A DNA stretch of 64,000 nucleotides from Hydra vulgaris (taxonomy: Eukaryota; Cnidaria; Hydrozoa; Anthoathecata; Hydridae), in the NCBI RefSeq assembly GCF_038396675.1, contig NC_088920.1, positions 21,420,001 to 21,484,000 of the forward strand. Direction: 5' to 3'. This document shows positions 16,136-27,859 of the stretch, piece by piece. Below the pieces are notes generated by a model. The model did not search any database. It was not told the origin of the DNA and saw nothing but the letters and a program-made list of their open reading frames with translations. A program made the position numbers and the translations under genes. The stretch's first letter is position 1, and every line of letters starts with the position of its first letter.

Positions 16136-18371
16136 TTCAAATTAACAAAAAAATCATTTTTAAATCAGCAAATAGACTCATTTTACTGAGTTTACCCGAA
16201 AGTCAAAAATAAAAGAATAGAATTTATGTTGTTATAAAAATCTAATTAGACTTAAGACACTACTCGCATTTTAAATAAATAAAAATTATATCATAATTTA
16301 TATAACATCAAACACAACATAAAAAAATTCAGTAGTTTTGAGTACTTTAGCCACTTACAAAACATCTACAAAATATCTATTTTAATCATATAGACCATAT
16401 GAAAAACGTCTAAAATATATGAAATGATATCTGATGATGCACAACTATGAGTAGCTCAGTTTTTACGAGTTTTTTTAAATTAAATTTACTTGGTGCGTTT
16501 TCCAGATGAACTCGTGATACGTTAATGAAATAATTATTATATAATAACAATAATTATAATAAGTATAAACAAATTATTTTATAGTAGTTATTAAATATAT
16601 TATATAATATTGATGATAACAAATAATATATTAATATGATTAATTGTTCTATATAATAATAGTTATTATATATACTAGAAGTAAGCAACTCGTAATACAG
16701 GTTATTAGTAATTAAATCATTTACAACAATAAAAAAACACATTAATAACTTGATATATTATCTAAAAAGTTAAATACAAATTTATCTATAAATAACATTT
16801 TAAGTTTTACTCCCTATCAGCAATTTCATTGCTTATAGTTAACGACATAAAAACTGCAATAACATCAGTTAAGTTCTTTTTACAATCTGTCATAACTTAG
16901 CAGGTACCAGTAAAGGAAAGTCAAGTAAAGCCTGCAAATACCTAAAAAAAGAAATTAAAAAAAAATTACAATTTTTAATTACAAAAGTATTATTTGCATT
17001 TTATTGTTAGTAGAATTAGGATAATAATTATAAAAAACAAAAAAAATAGATTTAACAGCTTAGTTCTATCAACACAAAACACAGTAACAATAGCGCATAG
17101 CATAAGATTTTTGTAAACGCACATTACTGTGTCTCCAGAATAGTTAAAAAAGAAAATACTATAAAAAGGATAAACGATACAACGTAATAACACCACAACT
17201 TTATAAAATATTTTATTAACTAAAATACTTGAACTAAAAAGATTTCATTTGTTACAATATTTGAACAATCGAGGAACAATTAAAGTTATTAATTTAAACA
17301 ATTATATCAGAAAATAGCAAGCAACTTGTAAGATATTTCTTATAAATGGTCATAATCAATTGTGGTATTAAGAAATATGTAATAAGTTTATTTAATTCTC
17401 CTTCTCATCTAAAAGAAAGAGGGAGAAAGAAAGAAAGAAAGTGTTTTCAAAGCAGAATGTTAAAAAAAGTAAAAAAACACACAATAGATAATAGTAACTG
17501 GTTTTATTATGTTACCAGTAAACAAAATTATTTTTACCTTGATTAAAAAATAAATTCCCAGCATTTCTTAATTAAGTTACAACTTCTCTTTGACTGTTGA
17601 CTAATAGTTAATAGATTAAACTTAACATCATATTAAATTTACAAAATTAAAACCATGTTTCAACAGTAAGCAAACTAATCAAGTGATGACAAAGGCAACT
17701 AAAAAAAAAAAAGAACAATTATGCTTGAAATTATAAAAAAACGTATAATCATTTATGTTATTAACTGTTTGTTTATAAATGGTTGTTATAAACCGTTATT
17801 AATCTAAATATTACTATCAATATATATACTATAAATCACTCAATATATTACTATAAATATATAAATAATATTACTATAAATAGAAAATTCATACTTTACT
17901 TTGTTCTCAAGTGTCTAATGTAAAATCGAATTAACAGACATCAACACTGCTTGACACTGAATTCTTGCAAGTAAGTTATCTGCTCGCTGAGCAGCATTTC
18001 TTACATTTCAACAATGATTAATTTTATCCTACCTAGATCTATCTCTTTTATTTGACAACAACTATTTTTATGTCACCTATTACCATTTACACTAATAACT
18101 TCGAGCCTAATATTATCTATTTCATTTTCACTATTATCATTAAACATATTACCAATAATATTACTATTGTTACAACTGAATAATAAATAAACATAAAAGA
18201 ATCATACAAATTGCGATCTTTTCTAATCAAAGACTATATTTCAACTTCAAATTTATTGTAAAACTGAGATACACAATTTCTAACCAATGTAGCATGTTCA
18301 GGATTGTGTACCAACTATGCCATCTGTCATGGAAAAAAAGCGAACAAACTCTAGGATCTGAGTTAGTTGAC

Positions 18372-18494
18372 ATTCTTAATAAAACTTCTAAATGACCTTT
18401 TGGTCATTTAAAAGTTTTGATGAGAATGTTAAATAACTTTCCTGGAAGCAGGTACAGTAAGGTAAATAACTTTCCTGGAAGCAGGTGCAGCACC
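18372..18494. repeat. Inverted repeat followed by a 33 bp tandem duplication
   Basis: CATTCTTAATAAAACTT and AAATGACC (18372-18399) pair with 18400-18427 as a nearly loopless hairpin with few mismatches. Directly after it, TAAATAACTTTCCTGGAAGC with AGGT occurs twice, at about 18430 and 18463. Confidence 0.7.
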
Positions 18495-19599
18495 ATCTCC
18501 AACAAATACAACAGCAACTTTCCTAACTATAGTTTGCAAATGAAACATTAAATTATGTAAGCAAAGTTGATTGTGATGTTATTGCTTTCTAAAATTTACT
18601 GCTGCAAGTGGGTCAGAGACATGCAGTTGATAGTGACAGCTTGCTTCTTTTCAATAAAATATCAATTATTTTTGAGCTGGTAGTTTTTCCTCTAATATCT
18701 TATTTAAGGCCAATATCAAACATCGAGAAAAAAAAGAGAAAAGAAATTAAATTAAAATATCAAAATATTAATAGTCTAAAGTGGTAAATATATTAACAAA
18801 GTGGTAAACATATCTACAAAAAGATAAATAATAATGTTTAAGTAAAAATCAACAAAATCTTGCAATCCTAATAACAAAAATATTATTTTGTAATAAAAAC
18901 AAAAACACGATGTTGAATCTTACTTGGTTTCTCATCTATAAAACAATTTTATTTAACTATTAATTTTAAATTTTTAATAATTTTTAATTGTTTATTAATT
19001 TTAAAATTAATAAACAAAAATTAAAATAATTTTTTACAATTATCATTTAAAATAAAAACCTCTAACAATTTGATTTAGGATTTATTAATACCCATATTTT
19101 TTTGGCAATGTCCGTTAGTATACTTTTATCTAAAGTAATAAAAAGGATGAAACAATTAAACAACAAATTTAGAAATCTAAATATATATTCAGATACCTTA
19201 AAAAGAAACATAACATAACATTCTTTTGACAACTTCCAACATAATTTTTTTTACTTTTTACTACTATTTTCATATTTTTTTTTTATCTAAAAGAAAATAT
19301 ACATATAGATAGAAATATATGCAAATTTATGCAAATACACCTACATGTCCACAAATAACAGTCTTATTTTATTTAAAGAAAAGGAAACAGGCTATAAAAA
19401 TTAGAAAAATACAAACAACCAACAATAAACAAACATTTATTTATAATTTTATAGTAAAATTAAACAATGAACAACATCAATTCCTCTTGAGACTAAATAT
19501 TTATCAGCTCTACTCCGCTTGCAGACCTTGCTTGAAAGACCGCGTGGAATACTGATTGGCGTGTAGAACAGCCAAGAAATTACTTTAAAAACAAAACTA

Positions 19600-19640
19600 T
19601 TACTACTACTACTACTATTACTACTACTACTACTACTATT
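19600..19640. repeat. (ACT)n trinucleotide microsatellite
   Basis: About 40 bp of ACT units with two ATT interruptions; no coding context. Confidence 0.9.
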
Positions 19641-20289
19641 AAATTAGCGTATTAATAATTATATTATATTATAATTGTTATAATAAATATAAACAAAACA
19701 TCTCTTGATCTATTAATGCTGTCTATTCAAACAGCACTAGTTTGTTTCAAAACTCAAAACTTTTGGGTGATGTCTGACATACTATTTTTTGCCAGCTTAT
19801 TTTTTATAAATGAGTATGAAAGTATATCATTACAAATGACATCATTGTGTGTGAGCATTATTGGGGAGTAAACCCTTGATTTCAGCGGGCAGCTTTTCCA
19901 GGGAACTTTGAAAACATCTATCCAATTGTCTAGCATAGCAATGGAGGATTCAGATGTAGGTCATTTGAAAGTCAAGGTTGGGTTAAAACGGAAACCAAAT
20001 GATGAACCTGAGAAAAATTTTCAATAGTAGTACTTCATTTTAAATGTTACAATCAAAGTTAATCAATATAATATAAAAAATATATAAATACAAATAAATA
20101 ATTAAATAATAATTTAACAATTATTACCATCAAAATTTCTATTCTACTGATAACTTCGACAAAAACCATAATTTTAAATAATTTAAATATAGATCAGATA
20201 ACGAGAATAATAATTAAGAGAGATTTTTGAAAAAGACTCCACTACAAAAATACAGCAAAATCCAAGATTCTTGTTTAAAGCAAAAAAAG

Positions 20290-20392
20290 TCTTAAAACAA
20301 GAAAAAAAAGACTTGTCAACAATGGAAATTTTTTTTTTCTTGTTTTAAGAATTTTTATTGTAAAAATAAGATCTTTTTTTCTTGTTTTAAGA
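20290..20392. repeat. Small inverted repeat
   Basis: TCTTAAAACAAGAAAAAAAA (20290-20309) is mirrored by TTTTTTTCTTGTTTTAAGA ending at 20392, with a third, direct copy of the right arm at about 20337-20350. This may be a degraded short inverted-repeat element. Confidence 0.55.
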
Positions 20393-21063
20393 ATTTATAT
20401 TCTTAAAAAAAGAACTTTTTTGTTCTTTTTTTCTACCGACTTGTGTATTCCATAATGTAAAAGAGCGTAATATCTTCAGTCAAGACTCTTGCTGAGTCAA
20501 CTGTGACAGAAGACTTTAATACATGGGCTATCTTGCCAACAATCCGAATTAAATAATGATTAAAAAAAAGCATACAATTTTTAAAAGCAGAGAAAACTTG
20601 TAGAATAACTCATTAGAGGACATAAAAGTTTTGAAAAAATACCTACTCACTTTAAAAAGTATTTGTGATTTTGAAACACTTATAATTAAATAATATGATT
20701 ATAATTAAATAATAAATAAACTAAACTTTAAGCATTACTTAGAATTTTTTTGATAAATTTTTATTATGACTTTGTTTACAGGCAATATTATTCATTTTTA
20801 AGATTATATTCAAGTATAGCCTACTATATTTCTGTATTTTTATTTGTTATTTTTGTTATATTTCAATTCACCTGCCCAAGACCACCGCAATTGAGCAGGC
20901 TACTTTATATTTGGTTACAACCCTCTCTCAACTTTATAAATCCAAAACACAAACCTTGACAATAAAGTGAAACAGCTTAGTGTGGTACTACCAGGGATAT
21001 GGTGAAGATAGAACACCACAAAATAAAATAACTATAAAAACCACTTAATTAACTAAAAATAGA

Positions 21064-21105
21064 TTAGATATCTAAACAACATATGATTGTTGTTTAGATA
21101 TCTAA
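21064..21105. repeat. Perfect 17 bp-arm hairpin
   Basis: TTAGATATCTAAACAAC (21064-21080) pairs exactly with GTTGTTTAGATATCTAA (21089-21105) around an 8 nt loop. A little further on, ACTTCATAGT is repeated three times (about 21221-21250). Confidence 0.85.
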
Positions 21106-23342
21106 ATTACTATTAAATTAGTAAAGAATTCTAAGTAAACTACTTATGATAGTACCATTTTCTTTTTAAAAAGGAAATAAAAAGGGTTCCTCAAAAATTG
21201 TATTTATTTTTGAAAGTTTACTTCATAGTACTTCATAGTACTTCATAGTAAAGAAAACTGAAAAATGTTTTTTTAATATCTTTTAAAATAATGGTTTGAC
21301 TCTAATTTGAGTCTAAGTATTGGTTTACCAGTACTGATTCCATGAAAAAGATTACATGATTTAAAGTTGTATAGTTTTATATTTTCAAAATTTTAATAAT
21401 TAGTTAATTCATCGGCATCGGCCTTTTCTCATCCATCAGCATCGGTATCGACCAAAAAAGTGCTATCGGTACATTGCTAGAAATCACAAATGAAAAATAA
21501 AACCTTACCACCGACACATCAGAGAAGCATGGATAATTCTCTAAAACTGTTGCAATTCTATCAACTCTCTCAACTGGAAATTTATTTACGCAGCTTTATA
21601 AATGTTATAATTATTGATCAATTAAAAATGCACCAGAACAAAGTTCTGGTTCATTTTATTTGATCATGTTATAAAAATAAGGAAAAAAATGTGAAAAAAT
21701 AAAATTAACTATTAATATTAAATTTACTAATTGAAAAGTAATGTTTTCTTTACTTACTTTACATTGCATGTATTTGGAAACTTGCAATTGCTAAAAAAAA
21801 CACACACATATATATCATATATGTGTGTATGTATGCAACATACACATGCATTTTATGGATATTTAGAAATAGTACTGCCACTAATCAAAGTAAAAACCAA
21901 TTGTATAATAATAGCAATAAGGATATTAAAATAATTATAACGAGGAAAATAACAATAATAGCAATGCTAACAATAATATTTATATTGTTAAATGTAATTC
22001 ATATAATAATAACAATAACAATAGTAAAAATAATATTGATAAATATTAAAATTAATATTAAACAATATCGATAAGTAATAAGGATATGGAAAATAGTAAA
22101 ATAATGTGGATACTTATAATACATATAATTATGCCAAAAGCAATAATAATAATAACCCACAATGAGCCCAACATTTTACAAACAGTATCTCTCCAAAAAA
22201 AAAACATAAAGATGAGTTTTAGTAGAAGAGTTTTATTGATTTAAAGTGAATATAAAAAAATAAATTATTCCATGAATAAAAAATGGTAAATTATTCCATG
22301 ATTTTATGCATTGGTTTGTGATGTGATTTTTTATGCCGCACTCAACTAAACAATGATTTAGGATATATAATTTAAGGTTACTGAAAGATGGAAGATAATA
22401 ACGAGAACTTTTTATAGAAGTAAAGAAAATACAGATTGAGAGAGGTAGGGTAACTTGTCTGTGATTTTAGAAAAATAAAAAATTTAATAGATAAACAAGA
22501 GGACACTTTGAGGATATTTTGAATGTCTTATTTTAGATGAGATATTCTTAAAAAATTATTGGTTGATAAGTGGCTCAGGATATTGTAGAAGTGCACTTAA
22601 ATTATAAGTATGTATAACATATTATATTAGAGTGTTTCTTGTATGTTTAAGAAATAAAATTTTTATTAAAAGAGATTTGCATTTTAACTATTACAATCTA
22701 TTTGCTTTTAGAAAAATATATTGCTGATTTAATACAGTTTTATTGATGTTATTCCACTTTTGAAAAAATCGGGTTCGACACTACAAACAACTTTTTATAC
22801 TCCATTCATCACGAGTTAATTAAATATGGCTGCAACATTAACTTTTACAAAAATAAACTAAAAAAACAGTTGCTATATAAAAAAGATTATGTAGCTTAGA
22901 TCCGCTGCCATTTTAAAATCTTAAAAATTTCTTTTGTAATTTTTAATAATGCGCACCTAAACATAACGCTCGTAATTGACAACTATTTTAATATAAGGTT
23001 TTTAAGATTTTGGGGCCCTAATGACAAGTTGGAAGGGGGAAGGCGGAAGGGACAGACTCTTTAGCCACGCAAAAAAATTTTGATCCGCCGACCGGCAGTA
23101 TATTCATTTTTGTTTAATTCATTTATATAAAGAAGTGCACAACTTTGAGGAACTTCAAACCAAATCGCACTTATGCATGTTTGCATTTTAACTTTTACTT
23201 TATACTTATGTTAACCTGCTACTACTTGGCCCTTACAAAAGATTCACATATATGCTGTTTAGATTTATGCAGATTCGCAGGAATAAAAATTGCACTTAAT
23301 AAATTCGAATTCTATAGAATTATTGTGGTGTACAACTCTTTC

Positions 23343-23392
23343 TGTGGTGAACTCATCTTGGGTGGTAAAACACCCAAGATAAGTTCACCACA
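23343..23392. repeat. 22 bp-arm hairpin
   Basis: The left arm begins TGTGGTGAACTCATCTTGGG (23343-23364). The right arm (23371-23392) is its reverse complement with one mismatch; the loop is 6 nt. Its higher GC than the surroundings suggests a recent or selected structure. Confidence 0.85.
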
Positions 23393-23784
23393 TAAATTTT
23401 GATGATTTTCTGCTTAGCGTCAAAATTACTTTTAAAATTATTTGCCTCACAGGTACCACAAACAAACTGAAAAGTTTCCAGACAAACAAGCTCAAAACAA
23501 GTTTTTAACCAAAAAACAATAAAGTTAATTGATGGTGGAGTGTGTTTTTATCCAAAACTCTTTATTTTTTAAACCGCAAACAGAATTTAGTATAATGAGT
23601 AAGGAGTGTGAACCATTAACGATTGAAATTATAGATAAAACACCGCAAAATGTCATGGTACATAATTTGTCCCAACCAACATATGACAATATCAAGTTTT
23701 TTGAAAATCAATGTGATTTTCAAAAAATTTGAAATAGGTTAATTTCTAATGAAAAATTTTGTGGTAAACGTGTTTTATTAGTGC

Positions 23785-23880
23785 CCAGTGAACACCCATC
23801 ATCCGGGGGACGACTGTCGTACGTCTCACGGACGTCTAGACTTTTAACGTACGTCCGCTGGACAACGCATGCCCCCTGGA
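23785..23880. other. GC-richer island, possible transposon end
   Basis: Contains TGCCCAGTGAACACCC, then repeated GACGTC/GTACGTC words. A related word set (TGCCCAATGGGCACGC then GTCGTCC twice) appears at 57468-57512. The sharing suggests the terminal part of a dispersed DNA element that I cannot classify. Confidence 0.4.
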
Positions 23881-25017
23881 AAGGGGATTTTAATTATGAT
23901 ACATATAAAAATGTGAACAATTTTCTAAACATCGTTTTTAAATATGGATAAATTTTAAATATTTTAATTATTATAAATACTATTTATTATAAAAAAGCGA
24001 ACTTGAATTACTAGGAATCGCTAAACTTTAATTGATCAAATTAACGAACTTAAAAGTATAAAAACTAAAGCTAGATTATTTATATTGATATATCGGATCA
24101 TTTACTAAAATTTATATTAGTTCAAAATTGTGTTTAACGTACGATTCAAAAAACAAAAAAATTTTTTTCTGATATTATAAAAACACTATGATAAAGCGTT
24201 TCCGGCGATAACAAAAATTATTAAAATATTTTTAAATCTCTGGATTAAACCACGAATAATAAAATTATCAAAAAAAAACAATGTTTGTATGAAGCAGGGG
24301 CTGTTTCATGGATGAGAAGGAGGGGGAGATTGCCCATTTCCGTTAGATTTTGCGAAAATAATTTTGTATTTCTATATATTTTTATACATCTTTGTATTTA
24401 ACTCAGCATGTTGTTAAAAAAAAGAGGAAGCAAATTAAACCTGATAGGTAGGCTGTTTAAAAACGATTTGAAGTTTTAATAAAATTGTAAGATGCGAGTT
24501 TATATCGGATTTTTGGGGAATTAATGTATTACGTCATTCCATAGTTACATAGATAAAAACAGTATTAAGACCGATATTAAGAAAAATCAACTAAAGATGT
24601 GTTAGGATTTGTGGACTAGCCTGTTCATAAATCATAAAATTCAAAAGTTGTCCCGTTTACGATATGGTCTAGATCTAGCAATCAAAAAAATTACAAAATC
24701 AAAAAAAGTAAAAAACTACTTCCGTAAAAATAACCGCATATTGTTCTTCTTTTTCAGATAGCATAAAAAATTTATGATCATTTCATTTCATCATTATTAT
24801 ATGTGTATTATTAAGACTTTTCTAGACGGCTTGAATTATATTATTAGCTTTTGTTACATATGCAGTGAAAATTAACTCAAAAAGCTCTATAAACTTTACT
24901 TTGGTTATGTTGTTGGCTTTCTGGACAAAACATGGGTGCCACATATTTGCTGTATGAGATATTCATCAGGGTTGGTTACTTGGTTTAAAAGTAAAGGTTG
25001 AATTCCATTTGCTATTC

Positions 25018-25163
25018 CTTGATATGGCGAGGGCAATATGACCATGATTGCTACTTGATATGGCGAGGGCAGTGTGACCATGTAAATAGTTGCTACTTTT
25101 ACCCTCAAAAAAGGTATCAATGAGAAAAACAAAAATTTGTTTTTCTCATTGATACCTTTTTTG
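25018..25163. repeat. 36 bp tandem duplication beside a perfect 58 bp hairpin
   Basis: CTTGATATGGCGAGGGCA with following TGACCATG occurs twice at about 25018 and 25054, each followed by a TTGCTAC word. Then 25106-25133 and 25136-25163 are exact reverse complements (28 bp arms, 2 nt centre) containing GGTATCAATGAGAAAAACAA. Confidence 0.88.
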
Positions 25164-25403
25164 TTTGATAATTTATCTTTCTCATGCTTTTCAAATAGTC
25201 AACCTTTTTTGAGTCTCCCATCGGTATATGCGCCTTCTACTCAATACCATGTTTCAGCTTTGTCTGAATTCTTTAATTATATTAATTACCAACACGGTAA
25301 ATTAAATTTACATTAAACGTTTAAATTTACTTACGTAATTTACTTTTTGATAAAAATTAACTTACTCGTGTAAGTAAAAAAAAAGTAAGTAAAAAGGCCA
25401 TCC

Positions 25404-25840
25404 TTAATTTTGACTATCCCAGACTATTACAGTAGGAATGTCATGTAACTTTGATATCAACGTTTAATAAATTCCATCCTTAAAGTTGAAATGCCAGTAT
25501 CTCAATTTGTTTTTTTGTTAGTAGAAGATCTTGAACTAAGTTAACACGCTTTTGTTACTATTGATTTCAGATAACAAACTGAGGCTGGACGTTGTTGGTA
25601 ACTGGAGAAATGTGAAGCTGGTCAAAAATCAGATATGGTGGATAACAAGCATAATTGACATAATTGTTAGTTCTTTTTTCAGGTTTTTTCTAGTGAGATC
25701 TAATTCGAGATCTTCAACAAACAAAAAAACAAATTGAGATACTAGCATTTCGACTTTAAGGATTGAATTTGTTAAACGCTGATATCATAGCTACAAGACA
25801 TTCCTACTGGGATAGTCTAGTGTAGGATAGTCGAAATTAT
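25404..25840. mobile_element. MITE-like element with about 130 bp inverted ends
   Basis: The left arm (about 25404-25535) runs GACTATCCCAG, AGTAGGAATGTC, AACGTTTAATAAATTC and ATCTCAATTTGTTTTTTTGT to GAAGATCTTGAA. The right arm (about 25700-25840) is the same series reversed, with scattered substitutions and one indel near its tip. The roughly 160 bp centre has no transposase. The size (about 440 bp) and long inverted ends fit a non-autonomous DNA transposon. Target bases are unclear: TTAA words lie close to both ends but not symmetrically. Confidence 0.82.
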
Positions 25841-26341
25841 GTTAAGCAATATACAAAGCAAAATCGGCCATTACTTTACGTGGGTATTCCTAGTAACAAC
25901 AACATCAGCAAGCTTCAAATCAAACTGGGTCTTATTAAACTACTTGTGAAGGCACTTGAAAAGAAAAAAGCAGCTTACAGATACCTCATTCAAAAATTTC
26001 CTTCATTGAGAGAGATAAAAAAAATACCTTTATCAATAAATGTAATAGTTTTAAATAAACTTCTTCATATCAAGCTTCTATAAATATCTTTAAGAGACGT
26101 TTTTTTCTAATAAATTCTATGATTCTAAAATTATTACGAGCGGCTCTTAAAAGCAAGGTTTTCTATTAGTTCTTTTTTATTTCATCATGGATTTTTTTTT
26201 AAATATTTTTTGTCAAATTTTTACCATTGAAATTAAAAATAAGCTGATATTGTACGTACAACATCAACAAAATCTTGATATAAAAACCATGATTTAAATT
26301 TTTTTTTTAGTGTGTCAATTTATTTTCATTATCAGTTACAT

Positions 26342-26363
26342 CGACTTGGTACGTACCAAGTCG
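26342..26363. repeat. Perfect 22 bp palindrome
   Basis: CGACTTGGTAC followed by its exact complement GTACCAAGTCG, then a T-run. A degraded copy of the half-site with its T-run, ACTTGGTATTGACAAAGTCG, follows at 26378-26399. Confidence 0.85.
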
Positions 26364-27235
26364 TTTTTTTTTAAATGACTTGGTATTGACAAAGTCGGTT
26401 TTTTTTTTAAATGACTTAAAAAGACATTTCTTAAAAATATTCAGAAGTAGAGATAGAGATATAATACACCACACTGCAAAAATAAATGCGTTTGACTAAA
26501 TAAGACAAAATGATAAATAGACTAAAGATTAGTTTAAAGATTAGTAAGATAAAGATAAGTTACATCTATCTCAACAAGTCAGATAATTCTACGTACGGTT
26601 TTTTTAGTAATGTGACTTGCTGTTTTATTTTTTTTTTCATGAATTATGTGTTGTGTCTTGTTCAACAGGTCTTCAAACCAAAGTAATTTTGTACTTTTTA
26701 TTTCATAGAGTTGTAGTTTTTTTTTTTAAGTATCTCATGGTTAACGGCGTAAAAAGATTTTGGCAGATCAATAAAAACTCCTAATTATTCGGATCTTCGA
26801 AAAAACAAAATAGGAAGGAATATAAAATACAAAGTCCACTAATAGACAAAATTGACTCGGCAACAAATTAATTCCCATTTTGCTGTATCTCATCCAAATC
26901 CTTAACCTCTGCAATAGAAATGTCAGCCTTCCAGATGAAACAATGTTCTAGATCTTATAAAATAACTACTTCACAGTGAAAAACTACACTATCAGTATAG
27001 GCAATGATTTTCACAAAAAATAGTGCCGATTTGTAATTATTAAATACTAGTAGTCCCTACATAGACTAAAATTTGAAAAAATATATTTAAACAGAGGCTA
27101 TATGTTAAATGAATCTATCAAAAAACGTTTAACTACTTGTTGCAGTACGGTTAATGTGACCCTTAAAAAGTTACATTTAAAAACATCAATATAATGACGT
27201 GTGCAATGATGTTTTTTAATGTTTTTTGTTTTTAG

Positions 27236-27512
27236 TGTACTAAACGTAAACCATTGGCTTCGATTACTTCAGACGAGCAATGGAATATACAATGTATTTA
27301 TTTATGGTAAAATGCACGATTATTTTTGGAAAAGCTTACAAAGGATGTTAAATTGCCGATTACAATCATCCAGGGAATCTTTACTTACATTGGAAAAAAC
27401 CAGGCGAGTTACGGAAAGTCAAAACTTGAAAGAAACGGAGTTTGGCGGAACGATCAAGGTTACGCCATTATTAAGTAGTGCCAGTCAGAACAGCTTGAAA
27501 GTTCTAATTTGA
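27236..27512 (+). CDS. Class A GPCR, TM7 and C-terminal tail; probable exon 2 of gene 1
   Basis: Coding starts after TTTTTAG with one base (T) that completes a codon begun by AG, the exact phase left at 13449. The product reads VLNVNHWLRLLQTSNGIYNV then FIYG, which is a TM7 with N-V-F-I-Y in place of NPxxY. A polar 65-residue tail follows, with many Ser/Thr and Lys/Arg (likely phosphorylation region), to a TGA at 27510-27512. Exon 2 of the paralogous gene 2 begins at the same residue and is near-identical through TM7 before the tails diverge. Joining to 12623-13449 gives 367 residues. The nearest ATG (27219) lies in the intron sequence and is not a credible start. The alternative is an orphan exon of a lost third paralog. 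Confidence 0.82.
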
Positions 27513-27653
27513 ATTACTTTTATTAGACTGTATAAACTTTTATTCTCAAAAAATGTTTCAGACAAAACTAGCATTATAAGTGATGCGCATTCAAGTTGCG
27601 CACCCATGCGTCGAATAATGACAATATACATATTCAACTATATTCGTCAATAG

Positions 27654-27858
<205 letters not shown>

Positions 27859-27859
27859 A

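Larger units (their letters stand above)
13450..27235 (+). other. Probable 13.8 kb intron of GPCR gene 1
   Basis: The segment starts GTAGTT and ends with a T-rich tract plus TTTTTAG directly before a TM7-coding exon in matching phase. Besides the separately listed repeats it is A+T-rich filler. A weak LINE-like peptide (GFDTTNNFLYSIHHELIKYG, about 22760-22830) and a patch near 21410-21480 with repeated CGGCATCGG words, which may be an old transposon end, are the only other hints. No other exon for this receptor is visible between the two ends. Confidence 0.6.

Noticed and set aside
22740-22900. LINE reverse-transcriptase fragment (GFDTTNNFLYSIHHELIKYG)
   Set aside because: The resemblance to AFDTVNH...LL..YGI is limited to about 20 residues and no second motif was found nearby; too weak to annotate.
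27219-27235. ATG 27219 as the start of a small independent protein
   Set aside because: Coding character begins only after the acceptor AG at 27234-27235, and the first residues (MFFVFS) come from the polypyrimidine tract of the intron.
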